A DNA stretch of 64,000 nt from Tiliqua scincoides (GCF_035046505.1 NC_089826.1:73591254-73655253), one strand, 5' to 3'. Shown: positions 32,440 to 42,465, numbered from the stretch's first letter. The notes: generated by a model not told the origin, from the sequence alone. Numbers and translations are program-made.

Positions 32440-32475
32440 TGTGTGTGTGTGTGTTGAGAGAAAGAGAGAGAGAGA
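32440..32475. repeat. (TG)n(GA)n microsatellite
   Basis: TTGTGTGTGTGTGTGTTGAG is followed directly by AGAAAGAGAGAGAGAGA. Confidence 0.8.
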
Positions 32476-32539
32476 ATTTGTACCACAGAAATAGGCGCTG
32501 AGAGGTTTGTTTTTTAAAAAAAATAGTAACACCCACGCC

Positions 32540-33200
32540 TTATATTCCCCCAGCAGCCTTCTCCATCTCCTTGAAGTTAGTTTGATCTTAGAAACAGCAT
32601 TTATTTGGCCAAACGTATTTAATGACTCACTGAACTGAACATTCCAATCGTTCTTCAGGCCTCTTTACTCCACTGCTACATTAAAATATATTTTTATGTA
32701 TATATTCATGTCGATGTTTCTCCTCCCCTTTTTATTTGAAATGCTCTTGACATTCATTAAAGTCCTCTTTAGAAAAGGCTTTTGGTGGCATTACTACTGT
32801 TCTTACACATACAAATTAGCACATACTAAACATCACACACCATTACTCAGTCTAACATTGGTGTATTAAATTTCCACTTTCCTATGCTGCATAAATTAAA
32901 CACAGGGGGAAAAAATACTGAAGATGCTAAAGTGCCCTCTAATATGTTCCAGCAGTGGCCTTGGCCATAATGTTGTTTCAAGCTGCCCTGGGGCCTTGAT
33001 TTCCCACTTAATTACTCTTGATTTCCATTACATTCCTAACGCCACTAATTCAGTTTTTACAAAGTCACTAATCAGTCAGTGTGAATTTAATTAAAGGTGT
33101 TTCCCCTCCCTTGCCTCCCTCCCCCTGAACAGGCATGCTGCTATTCAGCTTTCTAAAGTCAGCTAGAGTTTTATTTAAAATGCTATTTATCCTAGACTGT
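32540..33200. promoter_or_regulatory. Candidate conserved non-coding element
   Basis: A unique stretch with GCATTTATTTGGCCAAACG, TATTTAATGACTCACTG, TATATTCATGTCGATGTTTC, 'TAATTCAGTTTTTAC' and GTGAATTTAATTAAAGGTG. No repeat termini are visible over about 650 bp, which is rare in this window. Inference only. Confidence 0.3.
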
Positions 33201-33275
33201 GGTTCTACTCATAAGTGTCTATTAAACAGTGGTAGCTGTCCCTCCAGCTGTAATTCTCAGGTACAGTACTTGGCA

Positions 33276-33278
33276 TAT

Positions 33279-33313
<35 letters not shown>

Positions 33314-33315
33314 TT
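33276..33315. repeat. (ATTT)n microsatellite
   Basis: About ten uninterrupted TTTA units. Confidence 0.9.
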
Positions 33316-33329
33316 ATGTATTCTAGCCA

Positions 33330-33545
33330 TTGGCATAGCTGAAGGGGGTGCAAAGCAATAAGTTTTGAAGGGAGCCTAACTGCGACATGAAAGCAGCCCC
33401 AGTGCACCACAAATTGCAGCTATTCGGACACTGGTGTGGGTGGGAAGGCCCCCTTCCACCTAATGTGGCACAGGTCTCCACTTGGGGGGTGCTGAGGCAG
33501 TGCATCTGTCACCCCCCTCCTCAGGCATGGCACCCAGGGCAGACT
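33330..33545 (+). mobile_element. Element of the 'CAGTGGTGTAGCTGG' group
   Basis: GGCATAGCTGAAGGGGGTGC, TTTTGAAGGGAGCCTAACTG and 'ACACTGGTGTGGGTGGGAAG' resemble one arm of the palindromic element at 20087-20296 and its neighbours. No clean terminal duplication was found. Confidence 0.35.
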
Positions 33546-33844
33546 GCCCTTACCCCCACTTGCTACTTTACTGTTTGTTTTTATACTCCTGTGTCCCAGT
33601 GCAGGTTAGAATTAAGCTGCCTCAGGTCTTGCAATCTGGATTTAGGGTTGCCAACAAGATATTTATTTATTCAGCCATGGAAATTGCATCTTTATTTTTT
33701 TTTTATTTTTTTGGAAGAGAGTTGTATAAAGATTATTACTGATAATATTCTGGCCGTAGTATGCATTCAATTCTGCTCCAATTCAATTCTGCTAAGGGAG
33801 TACAAATCCCTACCTTCTAAGAACTCGTGACAACACAAGCATAC

Positions 33845-33937
33845 AACAGAATCCTATGCATGTCTACTCAGAAGTAAGTCCCATTGTGTTCAGTTGAGCT
33901 TATTCCCAGGAAATTGTAGACAGGATTGCAGCCTCAC
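33845..33937 (+). repeat. ~85-bp palindromic motif copy (best preserved)
   Basis: GAATCCTATGCATGTCTACT, CAGAAGTAAGTCCCATTGTG, TTCAGTTGAGCTTATTCCCA and GACAGGATTGCAGCC follow in order. The outer AATCCTAT and AGGATTGC, and the inner AAGTAAGTCCCATTG and GAGCTTATTCCC, form nested inverted repeats. Confidence 0.7.
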
Positions 33938-34509
33938 TCAGTCTAACACACACCCTTAGTAGTTTCACCTTTCCACCCTACTCCAAATCTGGGCCAAATT
34001 TCTTTCTGATGTTCTCAAAGATCAATACACCAGGCTTTCGAAGACCACAATGACATTTGCCATCCAGTGTTGTGCCACATAATGGGAAGAGCAAGCTCTG
34101 TGTAATTACAAATATTTCCTTGGTTAGACCTGAGTTCGGTGGAAATGTTCATGCATCTTGAATAAGATTAGTGACGTGTGGCTAAGCCTTTAATCACCAA
34201 AGCAAATTATCTACTGCATGTTTTGGAAATAGCCTCTTCAACAACATTTTGTCAATGAAAAGATTAAGTTTAAAAAAAAATGTACAACTTTATACCACAG
34301 GTGGCATATAGGTGGGAAAGCTCTATGACACTTTTGTACAGTAACCTGGAAACACATCTTAGACACTATTCAATATTTAGACACTATTTAACCCCTGCTA
34401 ACTGGGTAAGAGGCACTTTTTAAGTGAGTGCTCTTTTATTTAGCGGGGGGAGAGTAACTGGCCCTCCTCACCCAGCACTGTCTTTTCCAGTGGCTTCTGC
34501 TGGTGTTCT

Positions 34510-34645
34510 TTTGCATCCTTTTAGATTGTGAGTCTTTTTGGGACAGGGAGCCATTTGTTTGATTTTCTCTATAAACCGCTTTGTGAACTTTCTATTGAAA
34601 AGAGGTATATAAACACTGTTAATAATAATAATTAATAATAATATA
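34510..34645 (+). mobile_element. LINE/SINE 3' tail with (TAA)n
   Basis: TTTAGATTGTGAGTCTTTTT GGGACAGGGAGCC, CTATAAACCGCTTTGTGAAC, GAAAAGAGGTATATAAACAC and TAATAATAATAATTAATAAT form a typical squamate retroposon 3' end. Shorter pieces are at 19040 and 38477. Confidence 0.65.
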
Positions 34646-34653
34646 TTAGGCTA

Positions 34654-34880
34654 GCTTTTTTAACCACTGTGCCGTGGCACATCGGTGTGCCATGAATGGT
34701 CAGCAGGTGTGCCATGGGAGTCTGGGGAAGGGTCATTTATTAGTAGGGCCTTTGGGGGATGTGAGCCCCCCACCAACAGCATGGTGTGCCTTGTCAATTG
34801 TAAAAAAACTGATAGTGTGCCATGACAATTTTAGAATCTTGTCAGTGTGCCTTGAGATGAAAAAGATTGAAAATCACTCT
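34654..34880 (+). mobile_element. hAT-type MITE
   Basis: Target duplication ATTAGGCTA at 34645-34653 and 34881-34889 (8 bp TTAGGCTA plus one matching base). The left end GCTTTTTTAACCACTGTGCC and right end AAAGATTGAAAATCACTCT are inverted repeats of low fidelity. Internal GTGTGCCATG words repeat. It is the same family as 45188-45409. Confidence 0.8.
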
Positions 34881-35599
34881 ATTAGGCTATTGTACATAAC
34901 ATTTTCTGTTCTGAAATGTCTGTCTGTTTCCCAGCTTTAAACCTCTTTCTGTGAGTAGGAGAGGCAAAGATGGAAAGTAGAGATGGAGAAGAAGGTTACA
35001 AAAGTCAGGGGACTTGCAACCCGTCATAGGAAGAGATCTCACCAAATGCCCACCAAATGCCACTTTCTCAATCCTAGAAAGTGATTGAGGAATATCAAAC
35101 TTCTTCTCTTCTTTATGGATCCATCAGTCCCTTTCTGACATCATCATCAATGCACCACTCCTCAATCACATTTCAAACCTATTTACATGATTAGCAACCC
35201 ATACACCTCAGCCTATGGAAAAGGAATAGTCTGCCATGCTTAACAGGACCTGAAGCAAGAGTCAGTAGTAAACATGATCAGTATAGGTGCTCCATATGCA
35301 CTCCTCCCATTTACTATAATAATTGGAATATTTTACTTTCATGTTATGTACTTATAGTCAATATTCACAGCCTGGATTTTCACCCACAAGGGGACCAAAG
35401 TAGCACAAAACAAGCAAGCAAGCAAATAAAACTATGATTTATTTGCACAATTTAAAAAATCAAAACAAAAAAAAAGCCAACAGCAAAACACTTTAGACAA
35501 GTCAAGTGAACTAAACAAGAAGTTCAGCATTACGTATGGTTCCAGGGTAGGGGGAGGGCAAGAAATGGGCAGGCCTGTGGACATCCTGGGCCTGGGAAG

Positions 35600-35775
35600 G
35601 GGGTGGTGCCGGGATCCGGCACTTAGGCCGAATCCTACCCCCCCCCCAGGGACCTAGCATCGGGCTGCTTGAATCTGCACCACATCTTTATGTGGCGCAG
35701 ATCCGAGTACTCCATTCGGGCCACTACCGTGTTACCCAGGGTAAGGGGAATCAATTCCCCTTGCCTGACACACAT
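35600..35775. repeat. GC-rich interspersed repeat fragment
   Basis: GGCCGAATCCTACCCCCCCC, GATCCGAGTACTCCATTCGG and the hairpin AAGGGGAATCAATTCCCCTT (35744-35763) match the family A group. Confidence 0.45.
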
Positions 35776-36159
35776 CACCAAGTAGCTATCTAGTTAGTAC
35801 TGCATTAAACTCATTTCCTAATACAATGTTCTAATATAATGATGTCCTAATACAATGATACAGTACCTATCAAATTAATTAATGGGCAAAGTTTAGCAGC
35901 TGCTGAGGTAGGGAGGAACACATTTTTATTTTTTTAATTTTTATTTTTTGCAAAACTTAAGCATACTTGCTTTTTCAGGCCTGGATTATTGGATTGTGGT
36001 TTCATATGGCTGACCAGTAACAAAATGGACAGTTGGAAATGCTAGCTTCAGTCACAGCTATCTATAAATATAACATTTAAACATGGTGCTTTTACAACAA
36101 CTTGGAAAAAGCAGAACAGCCGTGGCACTGAGTCACCATAATAAAATTACCAGCCCCCC

Positions 36160-36560
36160 TTTTTCTGAGTGCTTTATTTATTTACTTCCGTACAGAGTTC
36201 CTTCAGACTGAATTTATAGGATTTCTTCAGAAACCACTTAGCTGGCCAGAAAAAAAAAGTCTTTCCTTTACTTTAGATTCTTCTGACAGTTCCAAAGTAT
36301 GTATCAAAACTATTCTGGCTCTTGCCAGAAGGGCGAGAAACCCTCAAAATGCTATTAACCGTATCAACATTATTTTAGTTGTCCTCATAAATCCTGCTCA
36401 TGTTTCATCTTGGTGCACCCGCAAGATTAACTCGACGCTAAATTAGGTTGCAACCTCCAGATGTGCGAAGCCGCATGAGAGATTTCTCTGATCGTTTAAA
36501 AAATATATATTTTCCACTCACCAAATGGTCCACTAATGTTTTACTTGAGTGGAACCTCCA
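36160..36560. promoter_or_regulatory. Candidate conserved non-coding element
   Basis: Unique sequence with GAATTTATAGGATTTCTTCA, TATTAACCGTATCAACATTA, AAGATTAACTCGACGCTAAA TTAGG and GCGAAGCCGCATGAGAGA. CpGs survive in an otherwise AT-rich context (ACTCGACGC, GTGCGAAGCCGC). No repeat signatures are visible. Inference only. Confidence 0.36.
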
Positions 36561-36821
36561 AATTCATTGTGACGTGGGGTTTGGTGAAAATGAGTGAACT
36601 CGAGCTGGCTTCATAAAATCATGCATACAGAAAAGACAGTGTGCCTCACCAAGACCTCACTTGGGGTAAGCACTGTGTGTGGGAGCCATTGCACTCACAG
36701 CCTCTGTACAAGAAGAAGAATCAAAGAAGTGGATGCCTGGTGAGCTGAGCTGGGGCAGGGACAAGGTTCTGTTCTAGACTGGTTCTTTTTTCTCATTGCA
36801 ATCATTGACCTCAGCCTATGG

Positions 36822-37129
36822 CTGCGGTTCCCAAATTACCATGATCACTGTGCCCTCTTTTGCGGCCGCCTCTTCTTCCCGGGTTTCCTGGGCGCTGCCA
36901 CCTTGGATTCTTGTGAGATCTCATAAGAAACATGCAACATATTGTGCAAACCAAAATGGCAGCTCCCATCTTCCCGGCACTCTCACCGTCTTGGTTCACA
37001 GAAGATCCAATCCGAGATGGTAACATTTGTGAGAGCTGGGAAGAAGAGACCACCCAGGACATTCTGCAGTGCTCCTGTCCGTTGCCACGGCACCTCAGGG
37101 CGTTGCAGTGTACACTCAGGGAACCACTG
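36822..37129. mobile_element. hAT-type MITE
   Basis: Perfect 8-bp duplication GCCTATGG at 36814-36821 and 37130-37137. Ends are CTGCGGTTCCCAAATTACC and CACTCAGGGAACCACTG. It shares CACCTTGGATTCTTGTGAGA TCTCAT and AAACCAAAATGGCAGC with the 31842-32098 element. Confidence 0.85.
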
Positions 37130-37379
37130 GCCTATGGGGAAACAGTGACACCATTGGACTGGCACTGCAGAGTGGTTGTTGCAGAGAAAGATCCAGGGAG
37201 GGGAAAGAGAAGGAAACAGTAGTCCAGCCTCCATCTCGTGCCCTCCCTTGCACATGTAGAGAACCTCAGGACCCTGCCCACTGCCAGCACAGAACAGGGC
37301 TGCGTATAGATATCAACATTCAAATGTGTACATCTGTATAGGAGGTTGTTGGTACATAAACATCCAAGCCCGCACAAAA

Positions 37380-37720
37380 TCTTATCAACTGCTCTGAAAC
37401 AAGTATTCAGCTCAAAGCTATTTTCCCCTTACAGATACATCAATAGTGTCTCGCGCTACCATATCACATTGCCAGAAAGCAGGCTGCGAGAAACTGTAAC
37501 GCTGCCAGAATCGCAGGCGACGCACTGCCAAAGCACATTTTCTCCCCATAATTTTGGAACCGGGGACCCAACAGCATCAATCACGCTGAAATCTGGGCAT
37601 CTTCATTCAAATGCAAAGAAGATCAATTTGATGGGGAAGAATTAAAAAAATATAAAAAATAAAAATAAGTCTGGGAAAATGTTTAATACCATCTACGTTT
37701 TAAACTTTTTTCTTCCTTCC
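37380..37720. promoter_or_regulatory. Candidate conserved non-coding element
   Basis: The unique stretch includes GTGTCTCGCGCTACCATATC, GCTGCGAGAAACTGTAACGC, AATCGCAGGCGACGCACTGC and AATGCAAAGAAGATCAATTT GATGG. The density of retained CpG in a methylating vertebrate genome is unusual outside islands and constrained DNA. An octamer-like ATGCAAAG and a LEF/TCF-like GATCAA are present. Inference only. Confidence 0.36.
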
Positions 37721-38386
37721 TCCATTTGATGCACAACTTAGGGAAAAGTGGTGAGTCATCTCATAAATTAACATGCAACCAACACAATGCCTCGGATCAC
37801 CTTTTCCAGCACATGAATATGTTGATTAATTCACAAAACCTCGATCTTGAACTAGCCTTCTCAACATCAAGAGTTTTCATTGCAGGCCAACCCAGAATGT
37901 TTCAGTGAGAATAGCTTTGACTTGCAGATTTTCATACAGTTTTTTAGTTCCCATTCACGTTCATGCTGCCTTTTACTTAGCCCATCTGTTCCCAATTACT
38001 TTGATTGTTTTCTTTGGAGGGCTTTGTTTGTGTTGGTTTGGTTTTTCTGGCTTTTTTTTTTTCATGTTGGGGAGGCCGCTCTCTGCATTTAGAAAGCCTG
38101 ACATTGCTTGAAAGCAAAGAGGTTATATGACACAAGAAAGAACCATGTGTCAAGCTACTGCTTAACCACTTCCATACTCTCTCCATTCCAAGCATGTGTT
38201 TTTCTATAGCAGTGTTCCTCAAACATCTGGGATTAGTTCATAAACATGCATGGCATTGCTTGACTGCTGCAACATCTAGAAACAGCATTAATGTGCATAG
38301 ACTCTATATAATACCACAGACAGAACTTTTCAAGTTAGGTCACACACCCAAACGCCAGTCACATATCCATATTCATCATAAATTGG

Positions 38387-38476
<90 letters not shown>
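38387..38476. repeat. (ATCT)n microsatellite, about 22 units
   Basis: 90 bp of uninterrupted CTAT/ATCT repeat, followed by a retroposon tail and then a further 'ATCTATCTATCT' that supplied the target of the hAT insertion at 38545. Confidence 0.95.
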
Positions 38477-38477
<1 letters not shown>

Positions 38478-38525
38478 AAACCGCCTTGTGAAGTTTTTGT
38501 TGAAAAACGATATATATATGTTGTT
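38477..38525 (+). mobile_element. LINE/SINE 3' tail fragment
   Basis: TAAACCGCCTTGTGAAGTTT followed by TTGTTGAAAAACGATATATA is the same tail as at 34560-34640. Confidence 0.55.
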
Positions 38526-38544
38526 GTTATCTATCTATCTAGTA

Positions 38545-38931
38545 CGGGGTGCCCAAACCCCGGCCCTGGGGCCACTTGCGGCCCTCAAAGCCTCTCAATG
38601 CGGCCCTCAGGGAGCTCCCAGTCTCCAATGACCCTCTGGCCCTCCAGTGATTTGTTGGAGCCCACACTGGCACTCAGTGTGAGGGCAACTGTTTGACCTC
38701 TCGCATGAGCTGTGGGATGAGGGCTCCCTCCACTGCTTGCTGTTTCACATCTGTGATGCAGTAGCGGCAGAAAAGGAAAGGCCAGCCTTGCTTTTGTGCA
38801 AGGCCTTTATTCATTCATGTATGTAAATTTATTCAAATTTGAAACGCAAATTAATTCTTCCCCCCCCGCCCCCTGACACAGTGTCAGAGAGAAAATGTGG
38901 CCCTCCTGCCAAAAAACTGTGGACACCCCTG
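38545..38931 (+). mobile_element. hAT-type (Charlie-like) MITE
   Basis: Perfect 8-bp duplication ATCTAGTA (38537-38544 and 38932-38939). Ends are CGGGGTGCCCAAACCCC and AAACTGTGGACACCCCTG. The body has GGCCCTGGGGCCACTTGCGG CCCTC, GCTGTGGGATGAGGGCTCCC, TCCACTGCTTGCTGTTTCAC and GACACAGTGTCAGAGAGAAA. It is the same family as 55691-56154 (inverted) and 61072-61504. No transposase frame is present. Confidence 0.9.
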
Positions 38932-38939
38932 ATCTAGTA

Positions 38940-39055
38940 TATCCAATTTTCCTGTGTGGGTGCAATCGTGCTTATGGGAACATTAGTTCCATTACCTTGG
39001 GGTGCATTGTGGCTGTACCAGTGCTTGAAAGCTGGATAGAATTGAGTCCTGAATA
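38940..39055. mobile_element. Short palindromic MITE (relative of 9634-9811)
   Basis: ATCCAATTTTCCTGTGTGGG at the left and CCAGTGCTTGAAAGCTGGAT AGAATTGAGTCC at the right are imperfect inverted ends. The centre AACATTAGTTCCATTACC matches the family hairpin. Confidence 0.45.
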
Positions 39056-39086
39056 AACAAATGTACAAATAAATTGATGATTTATC

Positions 39087-39103
39087 TGATGATGATGATG
39101 ATG

Positions 39104-39154
<51 letters not shown>

Positions 39155-39235
39155 CTTTATTTTTATCCCGCCCTTCTCCCTAACTGGACCCAGGGCGGCT
39201 AACAACATATTAAAAAAAACAATAGATTTTAAAAA
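39087..39235 (-). repeat. (GAT)n(AAT)n microsatellite and retroposon tail
   Basis: GAT units pass into about 17 AAT units to 39153. Then AAAACTTTATTTTTATCCCG, CCCTTCTCCCTAACTGGACC and CAGGGCGGCTAACAACATAT follow. On the minus strand this is the familiar 'GGGCGGGATAAAAATAAAG' 3' end of a squamate retroposon with its own repeat tail. Confidence 0.7.
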
Positions 39236-39387
39236 CATTAATGATTAGGTAGGCAGCCCAATCCTACCTAAATTCCCCTGCACCCTGTGGGGGAATTTTG
39301 CATACTGGAGATCTCCTCAGGGTAAGCCCCAGCAGAAAATCTCATGGCTCACTGACCCACTGGCCTCTATGGTCTTTGCTTCTAGGG

Positions 39388-39741
39388 CAGGGGTCTCCAA
39401 ACCCAGCCCAGAGCCCAGATGCAGCCTGTGGCAAGCTTCTATCCAGCCGGTGACCAGCCTCTAATTCTCTGAGAGCCTCTGGCCCAGTTGACCAAAAACA
39501 ACCAGAGTTGCGCTTGTGGGTTGGGGAATGGGGGTCCATTTAAGTGTGTGCTTTTTTCTTGGGCTGTGTAGGTGTTTGGAGAAATCTTAGACATTAGAAT
39601 CCATTCATTCATTCATTCATTCATTCAAGTTCCACCTCTAATGTATTTGTTTAAATTTTATATTTAATTCTTTTTTCTGGTCCTTGACACTGGACCAGAT
39701 ATTTGATGTGGCCCTTCGGCCAAAAAGTTTAGAGACCCCTG
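39388..39741 (+). mobile_element. hAT-type (Charlie-like) MITE, diverged
   Basis: Ends CAGGGGTCTCCAAACCCAGC and AAAAAGTTTAGAGACCCCTG are good inverted repeats. Flanks TTCTAGGG and TGCTAAAT match at only about half the sites, so age or erosion is likely. A (TCAT)n run lies inside at 39602-39627. Confidence 0.7.
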
Positions 39742-40060
39742 TGCTAAATGAGTGTGCCTTAGAGCAGCTAGTCAGGGATCCCACCAGAGGACAGGTGACA
39801 CTGGATTTAATGTTGTGTGGTACTCAGGACCTGTTTAGGGATGTAAATGTTACTGAGCCCTTGAGGAACAGAGACCATGCTGTGATCCATTTCAACATGT
39901 ATGTCGGGGGGAGAGTACCAGGCAAATCTGTCACAAAAACCCTTGACTTCTGTAGGGTGAACTTCCGTCAAATGAGGAGGCTGGTTAGAAGGAGGTTGTA
40001 AGGGAAGGTAAAAGGAGTCCAATCTCTCCAGAGTGCATGGAAGCTGCTTAAAACATGACA
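39742..40060 (+). mobile_element. CR1 LINE ORF2 fragment (C-terminal part of the endonuclease)
   Basis: The plus frame reads NECALEQLVRDPTRGQVTLD LMLCGTQDLFRDVNV, then RDHAVIHFNM, and 'TKTLDFCRVNFRQMRRLV'. This is the end of the CR1 APE endonuclease (the RDHAVIHF string corresponds to the catalytic SDH) and the start of the linker. It is truncated at both ends. Confidence 0.75.
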
Positions 40061-40104
40061 GATGACCTCTGGCAGACCTCAAGAAGACCTCCTGGCTAAG
40101 GAAT

Positions 40105-40285
40105 TAAGGGCACAATCCTACCCTGCACTGGAACAGGCAAGCCAAGAGGTTCGCACTGTATCCGTCATGGGACAGGGACCCAAAGTGGCTCAGCCAAAGG
40201 TAAGGGGAAATTTTCCCTCTTACCTCCAGGTAAGGCATGCTGGCCCCTATGGGTCTCCTTGGACCTGCCTGAGGTGAAGTAACCT
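40105..40285 (+). repeat. GC-rich interspersed repeat fragment
   Basis: GGGCACAATCCTACCCTGCA, AAGGTAAGGGGAAATTTTCC CTCTTACC (hairpin) and CCCCTATGGGTCTCCTTGGA are family A-group words. Confidence 0.4.
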
Positions 40286-41045
40286 CCTGAGGTGGGAACT
40301 GGACAGATTGTCATTCTAAGAAGTGTGTTCTCGATGCCCGGTGCACCTACTACCCCTTGCACACCCTCAGCTACGCCATTGGTCAAGGCAAGTGGTGCTT
40401 TGCCCTTGGGAGATGACGGAGGTCGACTTCCAGGCATTGCATGTGCATGGGATAGATGAAAGGAATAACTGGTGGAGATCTGTGGGTGGAAGTTGGTGGA
40501 AGTTGGCATACGGAAGCCAGGCATCATGCTGGCACGCAGAAGCTGGTGGATGTGCCTGGGTGATGCTTGTGGGCATCACCTTCTCCTGGAAGGAAGAATA
40601 AAATATGCAAAGCAATGCTGCTGATGCATGTTTTGGATTGAACAGTTCAACAAGCAGGGCATCTGGCCGCAACTGAAAGATCCAAGCCCTTCCTCATGTT
40701 TTACATAACCTCAGATGCCACCTAAGAGATAGATTGGTACAAAGTGCCCCAAAACTGTTAACTCAGGTCTGTTCTCCAAGACCAAAAGCTCTATCTGAAT
40801 ATTTGGGGGGAGGGGGAGCACAGGAGACAGTCCCGTCTCTTCTCATTCAGGAGGTTCTGCAATGGATAAGGGTGAGAAATACTTTTAAAGGGGAGGCCAC
40901 CTACATATGAAAACTCTGACCACTTTTAATTGGAGGAAAACTTCATAGATTTCAAAAAGGGGCAACAATTCATTAAAGAAATTGTCAAACCTAAGAATTT
41001 AGGTTCCAAACACATGCAGGTTTTACTTGTCAGTAAGCTCAATTG

Positions 41046-41260
41046 CGGTGGTTCCCAAACTTTTTAGCATTGGGACCCACCTAAAAAAAATGTTTCACTT
41101 TGCCAGCCACTTAAGCCTCTGTGGTGATTGGGCAGCAGTATGCCTCCCTAAGTAGCAGGTTATTTAACCCTTGATGCACACAGCCCAATCTACCCTGTCA
41201 GTTTCATGGACCACCAAAAACTGGGTCGTGACCCACTGGTGGTTTGTATAGTTTACTGCA
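41046..41260. mobile_element. hAT-like element fragment
   Basis: CGGTGGTTCCCAAACTTTTT AGCATTGGGACCCACC at the left; AAACTGGGTCGTGACCCACT GGTGG at the right. The termini are typical hAT, but boundaries and target duplication are unclear. Confidence 0.5.
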
Positions 41261-41299
41261 GCATATGCTGATGAGTTCTAAGCTATCTGTGACAGATCA

Positions 41300-41725
41300 G
41301 GATTGTGGGGTGCTGACAGACAGCTTGATAAAAATGTCAATTTGGTATGCAGGGGCTATGAAGGCCAATTCCATGCTCGAGATAATTTAATAAGGGATGG
41401 AGAATAAAATGGCCAATATTATTATACCATTTTGCAAATCAATGGTAAGGCCACACCTGGGATATTGCGTTCAGTTCTGGTCATCACATCAGAAAGAACA
41501 TAGTGGAAATGTAAAGGGTGCAGAAGAAAGCAAGCAAAATTATGAGTGTGCGGGGGCACCTCCCTTATGAGAGAAGGTTACAATGTTTGGGAGTGTGCAC
41601 TTAGAAAGATGCCGCATGGGGGCAGACATGATGGAGGCAAACAAAATTATTCAGCGGATGGATAAAGGGAAGTTATTTTCCCCCCTTGCACAACACCAGA
41701 ACCAGGAGACATCCACTAAAATTGA
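41300..41725 (+). mobile_element. CR1 LINE fragment, 3' part of ORF2
   Basis: AAGGCCACACCTGGGATATT GCGTTCAGTTCTGGTC, AATGTAAAGGGTGCAGAAG, CTTATGAGAGAAGGTTACAA TGTTTGGG, ATGATGGAGGCAAACAAAAT TATTCA and CAACACCAGAACCAGGAGAC ATCCACTAAAATTGA are in the order of the CR1 ORF2 terminal region. Frames are broken by stops and shifts. Confidence 0.8.
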
Positions 41726-41859
41726 GTGTCAGGAAAGTTACATTGGGTGGAGGGGCATTTCGTGGTGGGAGGTCATTCCTGGGTGGACTGGAGGAGGGCA
41801 GCAAGTGTGTTAGAGGCTGGAGGAGCTGTATCCTGGCATAAACAATGTGTGTTGGAATA

Positions 41860-42040
41860 CTATCCCCTCCAGACACTCCAGACACTCCTGTTAAGAAGAG
41901 GCAGGGTGTGTAATCATGGGGGACATCAACTATCCTCGTATCGATGGGGTCTGTTCCTGCTCTCATCACAAAAGAGAGACCAGATTTCTCGACATGCTAA
42001 CGGCGGTCACACAGCCAGCAGAGGAAGAGGGATAGACAAT
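41860..42040 (+). mobile_element. CR1 LINE ORF2 fragment (endonuclease core)
   Basis: The plus strand reads VIMGDINYPRIDG and then RETRFLDMLTAVTQ. The GDxN string is the APE endonuclease motif (MGDFNYPDIDW-type in CR1). Placement after the 3' ORF2 fragment shows this is a separate insertion or a rearranged copy. Confidence 0.7.
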
Positions 42041-42410
42041 TTGTCCCTCTGCCCTAGAAATAGAGTCGCAGAACTTGGAAGAGTCTCTTGGAAGCCAGAA
42101 GGGACATCATATAAGGTGAAGACCATTGAGAAGACCATAAAGACCAATGTGCCATGAGAATTAAAAACATTGAATATCAACTCTAAGCAATATACTGCCC
42201 TGTCTTCCTTTCCGGTCTTTAGGAATTCACTCCCAGTTAATCAAACCTGACTGGTTGTTGCACTAAACTAAATAAGACTAAAAACAAGAAAAGGAAAAGT
42301 CACATTGCAAATTGTGGGATGGTACTATAATGACGAATATATTATTTCAGAACAGATTAAAACAAATGTACGTCTTTCATTGTCTGCAGTGGCTAGGAAT
42401 GACACAATCA

Positions 42411-42412
<2 letters not shown>

Positions 42413-42462
<50 letters not shown>
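42413..42462. repeat. (AT)n microsatellite, about 25 units
   Basis: Uninterrupted AT dinucleotides for roughly 49 bp. Confidence 0.95.

Positions 42463-42465
<3 letters not shown>

Noticed and set aside
38387-38476. A CRISPR-like array of regular repeats
   Set aside because: There are no spacers; it is a pure tetranucleotide microsatellite in a vertebrate-type genome.
38194-38631. A 145-codon frame with a YLSI repeat
   Set aside because: The repeat is the ATCT microsatellite in translation, and the frame ends inside a hAT element.
39087-39153. A Tyr/His-rich coding repeat on the minus strand
   Set aside because: It is a translated AAT/GAT microsatellite attached to a retroposon tail.
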